Source of the DNA: Aurantiochytrium sp. KH105
Lineage: Eukaryota; Sar; Bigyra; Thraustochytrida; Thraustochytriidae
Reading direction: 5' to 3'
Length of the DNA: 64,000 nucleotides
Assembly: GCA_003116975.1 (NCBI GenBank)
Contig: BGKB01000027.1
Span: 310,001 to 374,000, forward strand
Position numbers and translations under genes: made by a program. The notes under the pieces were generated by a model. It did not search any database. It saw nothing but the letters and a program-made list of their open reading frames with translations, and was not told the origin of the DNA. Below are positions 60,866-64,000 of the stretch, one piece after another. Numbering within the stretch: the stretch's first letter is position 1; each line of letters opens with the position of its first letter.

Positions 60866-61718
60866 AATTTTAACTTTATAGCAGGCCCTCTACCTGCGCG
60901 AATTTCTACAATGATTGCTCGCTCCCTCTGCTGCCTGTGCTCAACGCGCACGACCGCAGCAGCCGCCGTGCGACTCCGGTCTGCGCCAACGCACGGCATG
61001 GCACGGCTCGATGTTCCATCTTCTTGTGCGCACACTGTCAGCACTCCTCTTGCGCGCAGCGCCCCTCCCGCAAGCCTCGCCAGGGCGGCCCCTCGCGGCC
61101 TCGTATCCTCGCGGTCTCAGTCCTCGTCGCGGTCGTATTATTCGTCGCGGTCGTAGTCCTCGTCGCGGTTGTAGTCCTCGTCGCGGTGCGCGTTGCTGTT
61201 GCTGCCTGCCGCGGCACGTGCTGGCATCTCTTCCTTTTTCAGGCTGGACCCGGCGGAGGGCGCGGAGACCCTCTGCGGGCGTCCCTGTCTTCCCCCTCAA
61301 TTTTTCTTTTCTAATCTTTCTTTACTTCCGCCGTCTCTTTTGGCGCGCGACTGCTCTCCCAGCGGGGGCCGCTGCTGCGCGTGCTGGCTGGCGCTGCGCG
61401 GCCGCGTCGGGCTCCGAGTTGCGGGCGTTGGCCGGGCCGCCATCGATGGACTGGCCGGCCGCCTGGCCGCGAGGCGGAGTTCAAGTTCGCCTTCTTGCCT
61501 GTTCACTTCTTTTTCGGATCGTCTTCTCCTTCTCCTTCTATAGGCCTACCTCTCTCTGCGTCTGCACCGCGCGATCTTTGCATGCACGGCATGATGGGTT
61601 CTCCCAAATCGCGAACGACGAGGAGCGCGAGACGCACGAGGAGCACGCGGCGCGCGGCGAGGGCGAGAGCGAGCGCGAGCGCGGGAGCGGGGAAGCGAGG
61701 GAGAGCGGGAAGGCGAGC
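60866..61718. other. Intergenic, promoter and 5' UTR of the SOD-like gene
   Basis: 853 bp. The frame of the next gene stays open from 60915 but encodes Arg/Ser/Cys-rich low complexity, so I treat it as untranslated. Contains an 18-bp tandem repeat. Confidence 0.55.
61121..61192 (+). repeat. Four 18-bp tandem repeats
   Basis: Four units of 18 bp with the core TCGTCGCGG, each differing by a few bases from the next. Confidence 0.9.
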
Positions 61719-62906
61719 ATGGCGACGCGCAAGCTGGTCCTCGCGGGCGCCGCCGTCCTGGCGGCGCTCGTAGGCGGGGCGCACGGCGTGCGTGTGGAGG
61801 AGGTGGCGGAGACGCAGCTCAAGGAGAAGGAGTGGGAGGCCAGCGGGATGATGAACAAGGACTGGCGCGGCAAGGACAAGCCCACGGAGATCACCCTGGA
61901 GGACCTCACGGCGGGAAAGTACCAGCTCGACTTTGACCTCAAACCGTTCTTGCTCAAGGCCCAAGACGGCTCGGCGATCGGCTTTGGCGCGGTGGAGGTC
62001 GAGGACGGCGACGAACTCGACGGCGGAGACGAGGACGGCGAGGAGGGCGAAGAGGGCACGGACGACGGCGGAGATGAAGAGGGCCCGGGCGAAGGTAGAT
62101 CGAACATGGTTCCTTCGGCTCAAGTCGTGCAACTCGAGGCCTATCCTGGCTCCGGCATCGAAGCCGAGGAAGTGGTGACCGTGATTGAGCCCATTGTTGT
62201 GCACCTTTACGAGGAGAACGACATGGCGACCATCTGCGGTACCCTTGGTAACCTCGAGCCCAACTCGAGTGGCGGCATTCACGTGCATTCCGGCAGCACT
62301 TGCGAAATTGCTGGACCTCACTACTGGGAGGGCGATGGCGAAGACCCCTGGGCTGGGGCCAAGTGGTACTCTGACGAGAACGGCGTCGCTGTACTCAACA
62401 TTTCCACGTCTCAGCCGTACGTGGCCCTCGAGCGCGACTCGACGCCTGGACGCACCGTGGTCGTGCACAACTCCGAGGGCACTCGCGTTGCGTGTGAGGC
62501 GCTTCGCGTGGAGCATGCCGTGCAAACTACCATTGAACCCGTCGGGGATTCAACGATGAACGGCTTCGCCTACTCCAAGTATGAGGATGGTCAGCTCTAT
62601 GTTTTTACCTGGGCTGACACCATTGCGGAGGCCGTTGATGGAAAGGTGTACCTAATGGCTCGCAGAACTTGCCCAGAGGATGACGACTTTTCGAGCTGGA
62701 CCGGCGCGAAAGTCTGGAAATCTCAAGAATACACTGTCTCTTCGACGTATCAGGGCTCGAGCCTGCTGAATCGCACCCAAACGTACTTTCCTATTCCTCT
62801 TGGTGGACTTTCCCCGAAAAAGGCTTTCCACAAGTACGAGCCAATTGCCCTGGTCTACCGCGATGTGAATGGCAACATTCTCGGATGTGGCGATGTTTCT
62901 GCCTAA
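61719..62906 (+). CDS. Secreted Cu/Zn superoxide dismutase-like protein
   Basis: 395 aa from ATG 61719, stop TAA. A signal peptide is clear (MATRKLVLAGAAVLAALVGG, cleavage near AHG). An acidic Asp/Glu/Gly-rich segment lies at about residues 90-125. A Cu/Zn-SOD-type beta-barrel follows at about 155-265: GTLGNLEPNSSGGIHVHSG with the His-x-His copper ligands, a Cys in the position of the SOD disulfide, GPHYW, GVAVLNIS and GRTVVVHNSEGTRVAC with the copper-ligand His. Several canonical Zn-ligand residues are not obvious, so dismutase activity is uncertain. The C-terminal about 120 residues (FAYSKYEDGQLYVFTW onward) are an extra domain I cannot name. Likely extracellular or in the secretory pathway. 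Confidence 0.8.
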   Translation: MATRKLVLAGAAVLAALVGGAHGVRVEEVAETQLKEKEWEASGMMNKDWRGKDKPTEITLEDLTAGKYQLDFDLKPFLLKAQDGSAIGFGAVEVEDGDELDGGDEDGEEGEEGTDDGGDEEGPGEGRSNMVPSAQVVQLEAYPGSGIEAEEVVTVIEPIVVHLYEENDMATICGTLGNLEPNSSGGIHVHSGSTCEIAGPHYWEGDGEDPWAGAKWYSDENGVAVLNISTSQPYVALERDSTPGRTVVVHNSEGTRVACEALRVEHAVQTTIEPVGDSTMNGFAYSKYEDGQLYVFTWADTIAEAVDGKVYLMARRTCPEDDDFSSWTGAKVWKSQEYTVSSTYQGSSLLNRTQTYFPIPLGGLSPKKAFHKYEPIALVYRDVNGNILGCGDVSA

Positions 62907-63540
62907 GGTCGTTTCAACATACCTTTTCGACATCATCCACACCTCCATTCAGGCTCGTCCATTTTAACTCAATGACGCGCGCAAAGAATTGTCAAGATTT
63001 TCTTTTCCAAGAATCGTTTCGTTCTTCACCTTTGATTTGCTCTCTCTTGACACTCCAGACCAGCGCTCAACTGGTCTCGGACCTCTTTTCCTTGACCTAT
63101 ATTTTCTGAGATGGCTCCATTTTGCGCCTGCGCAGAGAGGCAAGCAATGAGATGCCAGAGAGTTATCGTATCAAAAAGGCTTGCGTGGTAAGCTTTCAGA
63201 TCATCGATCCAATCATCACATTAAACTTTGCATGCACTGGATTGGTTGGGGGCGACTCACAGTTCGTAGTATCTGCGCAACGCATTTCACCAACGGCTAT
63301 ATTTTCATTCGAGAGGAAGGTGGACATCTCCTTTTACATCGACACTGCGGACGAGCGAGCGAGCGAGCGAGCGAGCAAGTGAGCAAGTGAGCAAGGAAGC
63401 GAGCATGATCTACTGCAGGTGACTATATCACGCTCCAAAGCGCCCGCTTTCTTGCTTTGCGGGCGAGCTCTCGGTGCAGTTTATCACTGCACTTCGAACG
63501 ATAGATCACAAACGATTCATCAGGGTTCACGTACAGCACC
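62907..63540. other. Intergenic with (GAGC)n tract
   Basis: 634 bp between two same-strand genes. A GAGC/GAGT tetranucleotide run lies at about 63355-63395. Nothing else is supported. Confidence 0.5.
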
Positions 63541-64000
63541 ATGGTAATGAGAGCGCCCTCAAAACCGAGGAGCACAACTCGATCAAAAGGTTCGCGCCGC
63601 ATGCGCCGACCCAGCGCGGCGCGCATTCTGACCGATTTTAGCGAACCTGTCTACAAGGCGGGAGCAAGACTATACGTAACAGACACAGGAGCCAGGACCA
63701 CCGCGCGTGTCTTTATTCCCCTCGAACTGAGACTCGAGAAGCTCCCCAGCGATGAATCTTTTCCTCTTGATGGACAAATTGCTAAAGGCACGCCCAAAAA
63801 TCTGACGCGCTCGTTGTGCGTTATCGCGCAAGAGCCAAAGTCCCGCGCAAAGTCAAGACTCGTCTTGCACGTTGCGGACATTGATGCTTTCCGAAGCTTT
63901 TTGCAAAATACCAGCGAAGGAAAAAATGCAATGAGTAGCGACATTGAAGCAGTGCGAGACTGGCTGCAGAGTGTGCCAGGGGCTAGCATACCGTCGAATC
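63541..64000 (+). CDS. Hypothetical protein, 5' part (runs off the right edge)
   Basis: ATG 63541 (CAGCACCATGG, a good start context) with an in-frame TAG upstream at 63502; the frame is then open to the end of the window, 153 codons. Basic N-terminus (MVMRAPSKPRSTTRSKGSRR), followed by KAGARLYVTDTGARTTARVF, a region with several strands, and ADIDAFRSFLQNTSEG. No family recognised. A 112-codon minus-strand ORF overlaps it and looks like its shadow. Confidence 0.6.
   Translation, partial: MVMRAPSKPRSTTRSKGSRRMRRPSAARILTDFSEPVYKAGARLYVTDTGARTTARVFIPLELRLEKLPSDESFPLDGQIAKGTPKNLTRSLCVIAQEPKSRAKSRLVLHVADIDAFRSFLQNTSEGKNAMSSDIEAVRDWLQSVPGASIPSN

Noticed and set aside
60915-61718. 268-codon N-terminal extension of the SOD-like protein
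   Set aside because: Low-complexity Arg/Ser/Cys sequence; the internal ATG at 61719 begins a perfect signal peptide, which must be N-terminal to work.
61503-62525. 340-codon minus-strand ORF
   Set aside because: Antisense to the SOD-like gene, which has a signal peptide and metal-ligand motifs.
63423-63626. 67-codon minus-strand ORF near the right edge
   Set aside because: Overlaps the start of the plus-strand gene, which has a better start context and stays open to the edge; too short to support by itself.

Overview
The window looks like nuclear DNA of a compact, GC-rich, intron-poor protist. A thraustochytrid-like labyrinthulomycete (stramenopile) is my best guess, but that is inference from gene style, not a marker gene. 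Support comes from long intronless ORFs beside two clearly readable GT-AG introns (in the CaM-kinase-like gene and the PEPCK gene), from eukaryotic domain architectures (TIR-NACHT-WD40, Mind-bomb-type repeats, RGG/RS protein, KIX-type coactivator, CaaX RING protein) and from microsatellite-rich intergenic DNA. TAA, TGA and TAG all end genes here, so the standard code applies.

Layout. 1-9.2 kb: the 3' part of a bimodular type I polyketide synthase with no acyltransferase domain in either module (trans-AT style), ending in a thioesterase with a Cys in the nucleophile position. 9.6-10.7 kb: a CaMK-family kinase. 12-16 kb: a decayed Mutator-like DNA transposon and associated broken ORFs. 16.9-30.5 kb: three large genes with immune-type domains. 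These are a TIR-NACHT-WD40 NLR-like receptor, an AIG1/GIMAP-like GTPase with a MIB_HERC2 domain and a threefold repeat I cannot name, and a protein with Mind-bomb SH3-type repeats, a ZZ-like finger and two TIR domains (interrupted near its start by an in-frame TAG). 31-32.3 kb: a broken bacterial-type (family I.5) lipase gene. 32.3-36.1 kb: simple-repeat-rich DNA without a gene I can support. 36.1-38.4 kb: ATP-dependent PEPCK with one intron and a mitochondrial-type N-terminus. 39.5-41.9 kb: an LRR protein with a C-terminal NEL-type (IpaH/SspH-like) E3 ubiquitin ligase domain. 42.8-46 kb: a KIX/MED15-like coactivator and a RING protein ending in a CaaX box. 46.4-50.3 kb: two tandem Golgi-type sulfotransferase-like genes. 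50.9-64 kb: an unrecognised helical protein, an acidic protein with an MGC acylation signal, a small helical protein, a large RGG/RS/coiled-coil nuclear-type protein, a TPR-glycosyltransferase fusion, a secreted Cu/Zn-SOD-like protein, and a gene running off the right edge.

The most interesting region is 16.9-30.5 kb. Two of its genes carry TIR domains with the Glu expected of NADase-type TIRs, and two carry Mind-bomb-type modules. This suggests a locally clustered innate-immune or allorecognition system. The WD40 blades of the receptor are nearly identical except at a few positions, the pattern of a diversifying recognition surface. The LRR-NEL gene, a ligase type I know from bacterial effectors, is the strongest single-gene surprise.
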